This document shows positions 45,620-58,198 of a stretch of 64,000 bases of DNA, one piece after another (positions within the stretch are counted from its first letter, which is position 1; every line of letters starts with the position of its first letter). Location of the stretch: positions 1-64,000 of the forward strand of contig WNNJ02003491.1 in assembly GCA_012934845.2 (NCBI GenBank), read 5' to 3'. The translations under genes and the position numbers were made by a program. Under the pieces are notes generated by a model. It searched no databases and had not been told where the DNA came from. It was given only the letters and a program-made list of their open reading frames with translations. The stretch comes from Pomphorhynchus laevis (Eukaryota; Acanthocephala; Palaeacanthocephala; Echinorhynchida; Pomphorhynchidae).

Positions 45620-47014
45620 AAAATTTAGAAACGCCTTCCTAACAGATACCTGAAGATTGACATGAACAAGATAGTGAATTTCCTACTCGAACACAAAAAG
45701 TACAGTTTGTTAAATAACTACAAATCCAGTTTGTAAGCACTGGATCAAATCCATAATTAACCAGCTTGGACAATAGTATATTATGGTTTACAATATCAAA
45801 AGCACGCCGAAAATCGATGAATAATACGTCAGTTGGGCACGCTTGATCGACATTACTTAACCAATGATGATGACTCAATAAGATATTAGACGTTGTCGAA
45901 CGACCACACCGAAAGCCATGTTGTCTATCTGAGACAATATCACGAGAACAGTCCCGTCTTATCAGCTCACCGAATATTAATCGTTCCTGAATTTTTAATG
46001 GAATAGAGGTTGGTGAAATAGGAGGTAATTGGCACATACAGAACTATCACCAGATTTATAGGTCGAATAATAAATGTTGTCCATTCTAAAGGTAACATAA
46101 TGTAGCGAATTGAGTAAGTAAATATGTCATAGAGCGGTTTCGCGATCAAATTTGCGGTATTACGAAGCAAAACATGGCAAATTATCTGGACCAGGGCTGG
46201 TATGAATGGGCAACTTAGAAAGTGCACAATCGACGTTGTAAATGGAAAACGTCCTCGTCAGGTTAAATCCAATGTACTGGATTTAACCTAACGAGGAGTA
46301 TCGTTACACTCGACAAATTGCTCTGCAAAAAACTATGGAAGAATATTGGCACGTCCAGACTCATCAAAAATTAAATTATTGACCTCATCTTACATTGGAG
46401 GAATACTATATCTAAGTTTTCGGTTCCTATTTATATGTGCATAAAGTAGTTTGGGGTTATGCACTGCGCGATCAATCATCGATTTCTCATATCGAAGATG
46501 CAAGGTTCGCTTTAGTGATGCGCATTGATTACGTATGCTTTTGTAAAGATTGAAATCAAGCCATGTACAACGAAATATATTCCAAGCCAAGGAACTCCTA
46601 GATATAAGAGCAGCATAACTATGAGAGCCATGGTGGAACTTAACGATTTTTAATTTTTATTTTAGGAGCGTTTATTTCAAGCAGGTAGCCAAGTGTTTTT
46701 ACTAGATAAGACCAAGAATAATTAAGACCATATATTTCTGGATCAGGCAAAATAACCTCACTAAGAGAATTACAAATAGAGAGAAAATTTGCTTTAAAGG
46801 CATTGACTCTGCGATGAAAATGTGATCTCTTTTAAGAACATAGATCTAACTTTAAAATTATTGTCGAGTGATGATTATTTTCTATTGGTAATGCAGATTT
46901 TTTCGTCAACTATATAAGCAGAGGATTACAAAACTATGTCTAACAAAGAAGAGCAAGATTTCGAAAAGCACGTAGGGAAATCAATCATCTGGTCACCTAA
47001 ATTAACAACCGAAT

Positions 47015-47104
47015 TGTAATAAAAGAGAGCTTTCCAAGATAAGCTTTATCAAAATCAATCTAAAACAACACAATACAGATTAGTTAATAGAAAATCATAT
47101 ATCA
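47015..47104 (-). repeat. Gypsy LTR, 3' copy
   Basis: A 90-bp repeat, TG...CA bounded, identical to 50040-50129. Very short compared with typical Gypsy LTRs. Confidence 0.9.
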
Positions 47105-50039
47105 TTCTTCTCGCCTTTTTCTATTGAATGTAGCTCAACTTCGTAGTCGCGTAAATACGAAGGTAGTCGTCTCTGTCGCGTCGGTTTGCAAGTTGTATGA
47201 TTGTCGTCTAAGCGATTTATATTTTCGGTACACTCGTCATTTTGAGAACATGTGTCGATCGAATTTTGCGAATGTACATTGCTGGTATCCCGATAAAAAT
47301 CGTTGATAGACGCTTCAGGGTTATTTTCGTTTGTTTCGATGGATCCTTCTCCTTGTGCTAATTTACTATTTGAAACAGTCACGATCTTTCCATCATCTCT
47401 AGAGACACGACTATAATAAGGATTGGATGCTATCACAATAGCTTCATCAACTTTATTGTCATATTTGCCAGCTCTATCATTCTTCATCCAAACAGATGAA
47501 TTTGGAATAAGCCAATGTGGCAAATCATTGATATTTATCATTCGACGCTGAAAACCAAACATTCGTTCATGTGGTGTAAAATTGGTACTGGTCGAGAGTA
47601 AACTACGAACTGCATTGAGCGCTTGAGGTAACATATCCTGCCAATTTTCTATAGGCAAATTGCACGATTCCAACGAAGCTGTTATAGACGACCAAATGAT
47701 CCCATTGTATCGTTCGACAAGTCCGTTTCCCTGTGGATGATAAGCACTCGAATGACTCTGTGCAGTACCATGTGAAAACAAAAATTCTCGTAGTTCGTTT
47801 GACATAAAGGATTTTCCACGATCGCTGTGTATGTAAGCTGGTGGACCGAACATGCAAAATAGCGACTTCAGACACTTGATTACAGTGGTAGACGACATAT
47901 CTCTGCAGGGAAATACGAATGGGAACCTTGAATATTCATCGATGATACACAAGGCATAAATGTTTTCATTGTTTGAAGGCATAGGACCTTTGAAATCGAT
48001 ATTCAGCCTTTCAAATGGTCTAGTGGCCTTGACTAGCTGTCCCATTGCTGCTGGTTGATAAAAGCGAGGTTTAAGACGACGGCATATTTTACATTTTCCA
48101 ACCATCTCGCGAATATCGTCTATTCCATATGGTAAATTCATCGTTTTAACGTAATGGTGCAAACGGATTATACCGGCATGGCAGAGTTTATCATGTAATT
48201 GATACAAATGGGAGACATTAGCATTGCACAAAATTGCATTATCTCGTGACAGGGCGTCCGCACATTCATTCTGCGATCCGGGTCTGTAAATAATGTCGAA
48301 GCGATAAGGTGACAATTCAATCTTCCAACGTGCAAATTTATCAGCTTTGATTTTGCTGCATTTATGATTTCCAAACATCATGCTAACAGATCTTTGATCT
48401 GTTATTAACTTAAAAGGACGATTTGTGAGATGGTGTCTCCAATATCGAACGCTTTCGACAACTGCCATTGCCTCTAGTTCTATAGCTGATTGTTTTCGTT
48501 GTGAGTTTGAAAGCGATCGGGAGAAAAACGCAACAGGTCGAGAATCTTGACTTAGTATAGCACCAATAGCACAATTCAATGCATCGGTCTCAACGACAAA
48601 TTCTTTATAAGGGTCAATAGCTGCAAGTGATGCAGATGCAATATCGTTTTTAAGATTTTTTATCGCACATGTCACTTCATCATTGAGTGGAAACAAAATA
48701 ACATTTAATAGAGGCTTAATTTTGAGTGAAAAGTTCTCGATCCACTTTGCATAATGAGCGAACATTCCACACATCCTTTTTAACGACTTCTGATCGTGTG
48801 GATTTTGCATCTCCATTAGTGGTTTAACTCTGCTCGGGTCAGGACGGATAGTGCCTTGCGAAATTAAGTAGCCCAAAAAACAAATCGTTTCTAATTGGTA
48901 TTCAGACTTTTGCTTTGAAATTGTCAGATTTAGCGAATTGGCAATTTTCATGAAACAATTTAGACGTTCGTTATGTTCTTCGACAGTATTACCGCAAATT
49001 ATAATGTCATCTAGATAAGCATATGTTCCCGTCAAATTCTTTTCTTCGATAACTGAATCTATCAGTCGTTGAAAACAGGGAACAGCATTAGTAATACCGA
49101 AGGGCAATCGACAAAATTGCCACAGACGTCCATTGGCTTCAAAGGCTGTGTACGGTCTATCTTGCTTTCGAATAGATACTTGATGATAGGCAGACGATAA
49201 ATCAAGTCTTAAAAAAACTTTAAAAGTCGATACCCTGTATATAATCGCTTGAATATTCGGTAAGGGGTATGCGTCTAATTGAGTATAGTAATTGATTGTA
49301 CGGGAATAATCTATAACCATTCGTGGCTTGTGAAGCTGAGAACGAACGACAAGTACTTGAGATCTCCACGGTGATCTGCTTTGCTCAATTATTCCATCGT
49401 TTTGCAAATTTTGAATCTCCTTTCGTATAAAACCGAGATCATCATAATTATAACGTCTAGATTTTGATGCAATGGGTTTTACATTTGAAGGCAGATTAGG
49501 AAATAGGTCAGGAGCTTCTAGTTTGGCAGACTGAATGTGATTGATTTGCACCGATGATGACTGTCCATTAAAATTTAAAGTAAGAGATTTCAATTTTGAC
49601 AAAAAATCGAGACCAATAAATTGTGTTTAGGTTGTTAAATATTTTTTGTTCTCTAATGCAACCACATCTTTGAAATCGCATTCATCCGCAAGCGCCTCCA
49701 ATTGACGAACATACTGCGACAACGTCTGATTGTCGGTTTGTGTTGAACTGTGAAGTTTATACCGAGCAAAAACTGAGTTGATTGGATGGAGCAGTATACC
49801 ATCGAGTATAAAGACAGCCTCCACAAAAGTTGTACATTTTGAAATCGGCAAGTATAATCGCGTCGATAACAGATTTACCAACAAGGAAAGTTGTTGCGCA
49901 CCAGATGGGCTATCCAAACAAGAAATAAACGATTGAAATTTTGACTTCCAATGAGACCATTCTTGAGAGGAAGAACTGCTATCAGGATCGCTTGCAAATA
50001 TTTGAGGCTTCAAGAACTTCTCCATTGATTTTGATAAAT

Positions 50040-50129
50040 TGTAATAAAAGAGAGCTTTCCAAGATAAGCTTTATCAAAATCAATCTAAAACAACACAATA
50101 CAGATTAGTTAATAGAAAATCATATATCA
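50040..50129 (-). repeat. Gypsy LTR, 5' copy
   Basis: A 90-bp repeat identical to 47015-47104, followed by the right copy of the CGAAT target duplication. Confidence 0.9.
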
Positions 50130-51616
50130 CGAATCAAACAGATTTTTGTCGAAGAGGCAAGACTGCGAATAAGTATTAGTAACTCAATCAGCACCCGGTA
50201 AGTTAAAGTCCCCCATCACAACACATTCTTTGTTAACAACTCGTATTTTTAGCTACTCCGAGATAGAGCCGGCAACTGATAGAGGAGATCGATATATAAG
50301 ACCAATTGTTATAGAGATTGTTCTGAATCGAACATCTATCCATATTGCTTCAGATGTGTGGTTTTGGTCATTAAAACTGACTACAAAGCGTGACTGCAAT
50401 AAATTAGATACATAGAGAATTACACCACCAGCCCTTCTAGTTGTCCTGTCGAAACGATAGATACGATATCCTTCGATTTGAATTTCTGCATTATCGATGT
50501 CGTTAGAAAGCCACGATTCTGAAAACCCTAAAATATGAGGGTTACGAAACCCTAAAATATGAGGGTTAAGTCGAACTTCATCTATCTTATTTAACAAGCT
50601 ACGCACATTAGCAAACACGACTATACATTTGTAAGAGGTATGAGAGGTTCCCATTGCAGACGAGGACGCCTTAAAACTACGCGAAAATTTACGATTTCTA
50701 TAGATTTTTCCCCGTGATCTACTCTATTATATAGCTCAGTTCTTGCTGAACGAAGGCGAATACGATCCTTCATAGAAAGATCTCTAAACATTATGACGCT
50801 TATATTAGTTGAACGACTAGGTAGTTTCATAATTTCTAAAACACTACATTCCTCAACAAAGACAACTTTCACGGGACGAGGGTATTCTAAACTTTTGCGA
50901 CTACCAACTCTGAAGAGACTACGAGCACATAGGGAATTTGCAACCTTAAATTCCCCTGAGTGAAATAGATCCGCCAACATAGAGCGAATAGCGGCTATAT
51001 CATGATTCAATCGATCTTGAACGTCTTCAAAAGCGGACTCTGGTATATCTGATACCATCAAACAACGCTTACGACGAACTATATTATCTGACTCGGATCG
51101 GGAGAAATGACGGTCAACAAATTGAACTTGAGTAATTGAATCTTACTCGATTGAGTTGAGATTTTGGGTGAAGAGAAGGTAAAATTACTTGCGAATTTAG
51201 GTTAGTAAAAATAGAAGGTGTTCTTAAACACGATTATATATTTGTAAGAGGTATGTTGCTTGAAACATGACATGATCAGTTATTTCACGAAAGTGTCGAA
51301 ACCGTCCAATTTCATCCTTCTTGGTGACTTTAATATTCCGAACCTAACTGGGAGCTCCCCTTTCGAATGTCCTCGCGGTGTAACTCAGATGGATGTCGAC
51401 TTATGGAATTTTCTTGTGGACGATTTAGCTCTTATACAACAAGTCACTCAGTCAACTAGGTTTATGGGAAATAGCTCCTCGTTATTTGATTTATTTTTCA
51501 GTAAAACCTTAAAACCTTAAAAAATTTTGGTTTCTAATAAACATACATTCCAGATTATTCCTGTCAGTTCCGCTCGCTACGCTCGCGGATTGAGCTCAAT
51601 CTATCGACAAAAGGTC

Positions 51617-52941
51617 ATGCCTAAAAAAGCGCGATCTCAGATCCCTGTTCCTGATCAAGAATCTTCCACATCGGAATGCAATGATGGTTATACCAGCTTT
51701 GAAGTTGGATGCGATTCCAAAGATTGCGATGTATGGACACTTGTTCGTGTTAAAATATCCGACCACTCGGTGTATAAACGTAAACATTTCACTTGCGGTT
51801 TTTGTACATCAGTACGACTACTACAGTTATCCTGCTCATCTACTCCTGTATCACACACGACCACTCAGACCAATGCTGTTTTAGATGTTTCCCTCGCATC
51901 AACACCTGACTTCGCATCATATAATCCCATTATTGAACCTACTCTCTCACACACTCCTCGTTCAACTACGTACCAAACTTCCATTAATCTTTCTCATTCT
52001 AACAATGCTAACGGTAAAGCTTTTCATCTCGTACCTCCTCTTTCCTATTCCTCCCCAATCTAAATAAATCTCAAACTTCTTTATTCTCCTCACGTACTCC
52101 TTACTCGACCTCTCCTGTATCACCTCTCAATAATTTACATCCTTCCATCAAAATCATTTCCAGTAACATTTCCGATCAACTGATTCAACACTCCATTCCT
52201 GTCACTCATGCCCCAACCTATTTTAATTCTCCTTACTCTACCTCCCACGTAACACTTCCAAATAATTTACATCCTTCATTTAAAATCATATCCAGTCACA
52301 TCTCTGATCAACCGATTCAACACCCCGCTCCTGTCACACTTGCTCCAACCAATATTAATTCTTTATCAAGCACCCCTGTCATTTCCACTTCTATCTGCTC
52401 ATCTACCTCGACTCCTACCAGCTCTGTCCGTCCACCACTTCCACGAAATCGTTTTCCTTCGCGCGATCGCTGTATAATCATATCAAACTTAAAGCTTTCC
52501 GAATCTGCTTCTCCACAATCTCGCCTCGATGATGATGTATCTGCTTTCAGGACTGTCCTAGCAACCATTCTACCTGATGATAACCCATCACTCTTCAATA
52601 ATATCGCTCCTGTATCCTTTATTCGTTTAAACAAATCCACTAAATCCAATCATCTCAGCCCTCCACTCTTAAAAATCGTTTTCCGGCATAGTTCACATGC
52701 CTCTTCGGTACTCTCCCAACGTTTTAAACTTCTTACCACTTCCTCTACTTGCCGTATCTTTCCTGACCGCTCCCCTTCTGATATTGCCCAGCTCAATTTA
52801 GCTCGCATTGAAAAACTTCGACGTGAAACAAACGGCGAGTCATCCTTATCTATACGTAAAATCAACGGAAATTTTCACCTTCTTCACACAAGGCCAAAAA
52901 TTCGATGGCGTCCCATCTCTCCCCATTGTCTTCTTCGCTAG
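51617..52941 (+). CDS. LINE-C ORF1, PHD-like zinc-finger protein (one frameshift)
   Basis: The N-terminal part from the ATG at 51617 (MPKKARSQIPVPDQESSTSE) holds a Cys/His cluster, CDSKDCDVW ... KHFTCGFC, like the PHD-type finger of CR1 ORF1 proteins. A long Ser/Thr/Pro-rich linker follows. The frame stops at 52061-52063, and the neighbouring frame is open from 52066 to the TAG at 52939. That second part contains RCIIISNLKLSES, reminiscent of an RRM-like fold, and a basic C terminus. One shift near 52061 joins the two. The end overlaps the ORF2 start by 37 bases. Confidence 0.65.
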
Positions 52942-55809
52942 TCGATCTCTCTCCTAAGCATACTTTTCGTCTTAGTCAATTCAATACTCTCTCCATTCTT
53001 CATAAAGCTGATATGCTTCTCGATATCTTCGATCAATTATCTATCGATATTCTCTGCATTACCGAATCCTGGCATTCTGACTCCGACAATCTTGCTATTC
53101 GTCGTCTATGTCGCTCTGGTTGTTCTCTAGTTGAATCAGCTCGTCAAATTACATCTCATACATCTACTGCGTCTAACCATGGTGATATTATTGCCATTGC
53201 TCGTCACCCAATGTCTTTACGTAAAATCAACGTTAACATCCGTTACACTTCGTTCGAATTACTCATATGCAGATTATCAACGCCTTTCCCTCTGGAACTT
53301 GTGATTGTATACCGTCCAGGTTCAGTTGCCCCATCACGTATATTCTTTAACGACCTTGCAGATCTAATTTCTCACTGTTCATTGTCTTATACTCCTTCTT
53401 TTGTTCTCGGTGACTTTAACATTCGTCTTGATCGCCCGTCTGACTCTGACTCTATCACTTTAACTAATCTTTTTTCTGATTTTAACTATAAATTACTTTC
53501 AACAAGCCCAACTCATATTCTCGGCGGTGCTCTCGACATCATTGCTGTTCCTAACTGCTTCAATGACTATACCTCCATGTCAATTACTGATCCTGGTTTG
53601 TCCGATCATTTCCTTGTCACTCTTACTCTTACTCGTCCCCATCCTCCTTCTCCGCTTTTACCTTTATCTACACCAAGTCGACCATGGAAGCTTCTCGATA
53701 TCGCTGTTTTCTGCACAGCCTTATTCAATTCTTCACTCTTTTCACTTCCTCTTAACTATCTCTCTCCCGATGATCTCTGCATTCTGTTTGATTCTGAACT
53801 TATGTCTATTATCAATAAACTTCTGCCTAGTCGACTCCGACGCTCTCAGCGCTTGCGCCATGCTCCTTGGTTCGATTCTGACTGTAGTCTTTCTAAGCGT
53901 CGACTCCGTCACTCTTTTCGTGTGTATAATCGCTTTCTTAAACGTTCACCCGACTTACTTCCTCCAAATCTTCGTGATTCCTACTTTTCTCAACGCAGTT
54001 CACATCTTATTCTTATACGTACTAAACGTACTATCTTTTGGCGAAATCAACTCGAGTCATCTTCCAACTCTAAATCTCATTGGAAAATCTTAAACTCAAT
54101 TCTTTCACGATCATCTCCCTCTTGTAATATAAATCCTGATGAATTCTCTTATTTACAAACTAAGCTTTCTAATTTACCTTCCCTACTACCCACAGCCCCC
54201 TTGTACCCTCGATTCTCTTTGAATGCTTCCCTCACAGAGCTATTCCACCTTCTTCCCGTTTCATCTGATAGTCTTTTCGGTTCTGATGTCATTACCTAAT
54301 AAAACCTCTCCCTCTGACCCGATTCCCACTCACTTGCTTAAAAATATCTGCTTCTCTATCTCACCCTTCCTAACCACATCGTTCAACTCGTCCATCCGTA
54401 TCCGTACATTTCCTTACATCTGGAAAAGCGCCACTGTTCGTCCTCTCATCAAAAAGCAATCTCTCGACTCCTCACTACCATCTTCGTACCGTTCAATCTC
54501 ACTTCTCCCAATCCTCTCTAAACTCCTTGAGCATCTCGTTCTCAAGCAAGTTAATACATATCTCTTTTCCTCTAACTTATTTCATCCCTTCCAAGCCACT
54601 TTTCGCTCTAATCACTCTACCGAAATTGCCCGTCTTAAAGTTTATAATGACTTACTCATCTCGCGCGATCATAAATTATGTAGTGTCATAGTTTCTCTTG
54701 ATCTATCGTCTGCTTTTGACATCGTCGATCACTCGATTCTTCTACATCGCCTTCGTCATGATTATGGCTTCTCGTTACCCACTGTATCATGGTTTTCTTC
54801 ATATCTGTCAAACCGTACATTTCGCGTCTATTCTAACTCTTCTCTTTCCCATCCTTCATCCATCCCGACCGGTGTTCCACAAGGCTCCGTATTAGGCCCT
54901 ATGCTTTTCTCTCTTCTTCTCGGTGACTTGTCTTCGATTTCTCATAAGTTTAACTTCCATTTTATGCAATATGATGATGACATTCTCATCTATGCTCACG
55001 CACCTGCTTATCGAATTCATGATCTTAGTGTTTCTGCTTCCGACTATCTTGTGTCAATTTCCAATCATCTTTCTTCCCTTCGCCTTTCTCTGAATCCTGA
55101 TAAATCCAAAATTATGTGGATTCTATCTTGACGCCTAGGCTTAGAACCTCCTTCCGTATCACTAAATTCTACAATTCTTCCTATCGTTGATAATCTCGTT
55201 TTCCTAGGCTTTCATTTCGACAACCGACTTTCACTTAAACCTTTCGATAGTGATAAAGTACGCTCATCTACCTTGATACTTCGCAAACTTCGTCAAGTTT
55301 GTAGATTGATCGATTTACCTTCTTGTATGACTCTCATATCTTCTCTTCTTTTCTCAAGACTCGATTATTGTCTTAGTCTAATTTCCAACTCACCTAAATC
55401 CACTCTTTTTTCTTTACAACGCATCATCAACGCTGCCGTCCGAGTTCTCCTCCGTCTTCGTCGTTTTGATCATACATCCTACCATCTTGTTTCTCTTAAT
55501 TGGCCTACCATTTATTGTCGTGTTCAAATTCGTCTTCTTATCATTGCTTTTCGCCTTATAACTTCTCATACCTCTTCATGTCTCAACCTTCCTTTCCTCG
55601 ACAATTCTCGTACTGTGTATTGTGCTCTGCGTTCCCGTAATTCCCTTCTTTTACATGTCCCAAACTACTCTACCTCCTTTGGACTCCGCTCCTTCCTGGT
55701 TGCTGCTCCTCTATCGTGGAATCATCTGCCCATTCATATACGCCAATCAACTTCCCTGCAGTGCTTCAAACGACAAATCCGATCCCATTTTAACAATTTA
55801 TCCGCTTGA
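52905..55809 (+). CDS. LINE-C ORF2: endonuclease-reverse transcriptase, broken
   Basis: The endonuclease comes first, 52905-54299: LSQFNTLSILHKADML, CITESWHSDSDN near residue 54, VLGDFNIRLDRPS near 167, and DPGLSDHFLV near 228. A frameshift near 54295 leads to the RT frame: SPSDPIPTHLLKN, VSLDLSSAFDIVDHS, GVPQGSVLGPMLF. The catalytic box reads QYDDDILIY, so the expected A of YADD is D. A single TGA at 55129-55131 follows MWILS; the frame continues to 55809 with the family tail (RRFDHTS, PLSWNHLPIHIRQS). Three differences from an intact ORF are seen. Confidence 0.85.
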
Positions 55810-55838
55810 CTTTTTCATTTTTGTTTGTGGACTTGTAA

Positions 55839-55855
55839 GCGTACAGCTTGTACGC
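55839..55855 (+). repeat. 3'-terminal stem-loop of LINE-C
   Basis: GCGTACAGCTTGTACGC folds into a 7-bp stem with a 3-base loop, followed by ATTTGCCAC. It is homologous to the LINE-B hairpin, with base changes on both strands of the stem that keep pairing. Confidence 0.8.
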
Positions 55856-58198
55856 ATTTGCCACATTAAATAAATTTGTATTATTATTAAAACATTTCTT
55901 GACATACGTGAAGTTCAATATGACCCTCCCATTGGACTCAGTGACCATCTTGTCATTAAGTTTTTTACTGGTTTCTGTGCCGAAGCCCCACCTAACGCAG
56001 TTAAGTACTTCAAACGCAAATGGAATAAGGTGGATACAGATGCCCTCCGTACGCTTACAGTACGATTGGGTCTTCACAACAGTGTTGTCAGTGACATCGA
56101 TGATTGGAACACTTTGTCTGTTTCTCTCAACTTTTTTATGGATTGCGTAGCCCCATTGAAAACCGTACAATCCTCTTCGAAACTTAAACCTCCGTAGTTT
56201 GATCATGAGTTACTTGACATTTTGAAGATGCGAAATAAACTATTTAAGTCATCTCTGAAAATTCAGGGTCTTCGGTCAGAATACCTTCAATATCGTCGTC
56301 GTTTCAGCTCTATAAAGAAAATAAAAAGACAAAGGTATGAAGCTGGAATAATATCATCATATCGAACTTCTTCCAAACCATTCTGGCGGTATGTGAATCA
56401 AAATAAAAAATGATTCAATCAATCAGTTAAATCATGGGGGCAGAATTGTACGAGAACCTGATGAAATCGTGAGTGTGCTAGCGACAGCGTTTAAACTTGA
56501 TTGTTCCACGCCATCTAAAGGCTTCCGTATAGCGCACACTCCTGAGGCATTTACGTCGTATATGCCGCTTGTTCACCCGGCTGAGATTTCGCGGGAACTG
56601 CACGGATTGTCACCATATACTTCGACAGCCCCAGACGGTATACACCCCTTTATCCTCCGGAATCTCCATGATCTATTAGCATCGCCACCATCAGAGATGT
56701 TATACATCTCGATACATACTTCGCGCATCCCTTATCACTGGAGACAATCTTACGTCATCTCCATTCATAAAAAGGGTAGCAGAGACGATCCGTTCAATTA
56801 TCGTGCAGTATGCCTGACGAGTATTGTATGCAAATGCCTCGAGAGGTTTGGGCATAAATACATTACCACTCACATGGAAAGAGGTTAGCTACTACACCCA
56901 TCTCAGCATGGCTTTCGTACCGGCAGGTCCTGCCTTAGCAATCTAATTACGGCACGTGAAAGTTGGACAGACATAGTTGCAAACGGGGATATGGTTGATG
57001 TAATTTACATTGACTGTAGTAGAGCGTTCGACCGAGTACCGCACGATCTTTTGCTCTTATTGTTGGCTCAATACGGGATTGATCCGAGTGTAGTTCGTTG
57101 GATCGAGTCGTTCCTGAAAGGTCGATCATATCAAGTTAGGTTAGGGAGTAGCCTTTCTCCTCCACGAAATACTTACGCAGGTGTTCCTCAGGGATCGGTC
57201 CTGGGACCCTTGTTATTCAATATTTTTCTTTAGGATCTACTTGTAAGATTAGAATGTGATGTACTAGCGTTTGCGGATGAGCTGAAGCTATGGAAATGTG
57301 TTCGTTCATATGATAACTGTTTGGAGCTTCAAGATGACCTCGACACTATAAGCATATGGAGCAGGACGACGGGCTTGCTTTTGAATACCTCAAAGTGCAG
57401 TCACATGCACTTAGGAGTTAAGAAATTTTCTTTTGTGTATAGTTTAGGTGGTGAGCCAATTGAAAAGGTACAGTGCACTAGAGACTTAGGGGTACTTGTG
57501 CACGAATCGTTTAAGAGTCGTCCAAACACAGACAGGATTATTCAGTCGACCAGACAATTGAGCTATGTGCTTCGTAGGTGCTTTCGTTACCCATCTGTGT
57601 TTTGTCTTAAAGTGATGTACAACTCAATAATTCGGCCCATTCTTTTATACTGTACACCAGCAACATTTCCGTGCACGCGAGGCGAGCTGAATGATTTAGA
57701 AAATGTTCTTCGCAGGTTGACGAGATGCTGTCGTCTTCCGAGTACTTATTCTTATAGCGATCGCTTGCGAGAGATAGGCATACCGTCGGTCGGTATGCCA
57801 TAGTGTGTAGCGACATCTTATGCTTCAGAGATATGTTACTCGGACGTGATGGGTGACCGGCAAATTGTATCCAGCGGAACAAACGTGATACGAATAGGGG
57901 CCGCTCTTTGACTGTGAAAACGCTGCATTATGGGAAGCTGTCTAGAACCAGTCCCCTATCGCACCGGGCGGTGAGGATGTGGAACTTACTTCCGAGGATA
58001 TAATGGCTATTTAGAGTAGACAGCAGTTCATGCGGAGGATGGATCAATGGCTGTGCGAGACAAACTCACAGTCTATACCGGATCGTTATCCTTGGGAGGA
58101 ATGTTGAATTTTTTTCTTTTCAATTTTTTTCTTTTTATTCATGTGATCAGACAAAACAGCCATACGGCTACAGTCTTGTAATTGAATAAATAAGGGGT

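Larger units (their letters stand above)
47015..50129 (-). mobile_element. Ty3/Gypsy LTR element with 90-bp LTRs
   Basis: An LTR retroelement fossil, 3115 bp, on the minus strand. Two 90-bp direct repeats (47015-47104 and 50040-50129) are identical, start TGTAAT, end TATCA, and are flanked by the 5-bp duplication CGAAT (47010-47014 and 50130-50134). Parts in transcription order: a gag-like region, then a pol block with reverse transcriptase, RNase H and integrase (zinc-binding and catalytic core) of Ty3/Gypsy type. Identical LTRs point to a recent insertion. It is short for the family and looks broken, with about one or two breaks. It sits inside LINE-E. Confidence 0.92.
45620..51190 (-). pseudogene. 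LINE-E, CR1-like, decayed and split by a Gypsy element
   Basis: A minus-strand LINE. From the 5' side: a basic ORF near 51061-50621 (MMVSDIPESAFEDVQDRL); an endonuclease near 50654-50180 (CIVVFANVRSLLNKIDE, then FSESWLS, and a GDFN box near 50205); the linker near 46590-46390; and an RT block near 46037-45639 (VSDRQHGFRCGRSTTSNILL, LFIDFRRAFDIVNHNILLSK). The sequence is interrupted at 47010-50134 by an LTR element. The RT catalytic YADD region and the 3' end are not clearly present, so it is broken. The motifs fit CR1/L2/Jockey-type LINEs. Confidence 0.8.
51530..55885 (+). mobile_element. LINE-C, full-length CR1/Jockey-like LINE inserted in LINE-D
   Basis: A 4.36-kb element with ORF1 (51617-52941), overlapping ORF2 (52905-55809) and a 3' UTR carrying a stem-loop (55839-55855). 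It is related to LINE-B: shared motifs include SLDLSSAFDIVDHS, GVPQGSVLGP and SPKSTLFSLQRIINAAVRVL. A TAAAAC match at the two junctions (about 51504 and 55885) is a possible target duplication. It carries one shift in ORF1 and one shift and one stop in ORF2, so it is a fairly young but inactive copy. Confidence 0.85.
51245..58191 (+). pseudogene. LINE-D, CR1-like, split by LINE-C
   Basis: A plus-strand LINE in two pieces. The left piece (about 51245-51520) is endonuclease: NFILLGDFNIPNLTG and SSSLFDLFFSKT. The right piece (about 55886-58191) resumes with FLDIREVQYDPPIGLSDHLV, the end of the same domain, then the linker (FDHELLDILKMRNKLFKSSL), RT (DVIYIDCSRAFDRVPHDLL, YAGVPQGSVLGPLLFNIF) and a tail ending in AATAAATAA. 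The catalytic box reads FADE instead of FADD. Several stops break the ORF. The 5' end (ORF1) is missing. Confidence 0.82.

Noticed and set aside
53527-54093. Long hydrophobic 188-codon frame as a membrane protein
   Set aside because: It lies in the second frame of LINE-C ORF2, whose endonuclease motifs are unmistakable. Pyrimidine-rich DNA creates the hydrophobic shadow.
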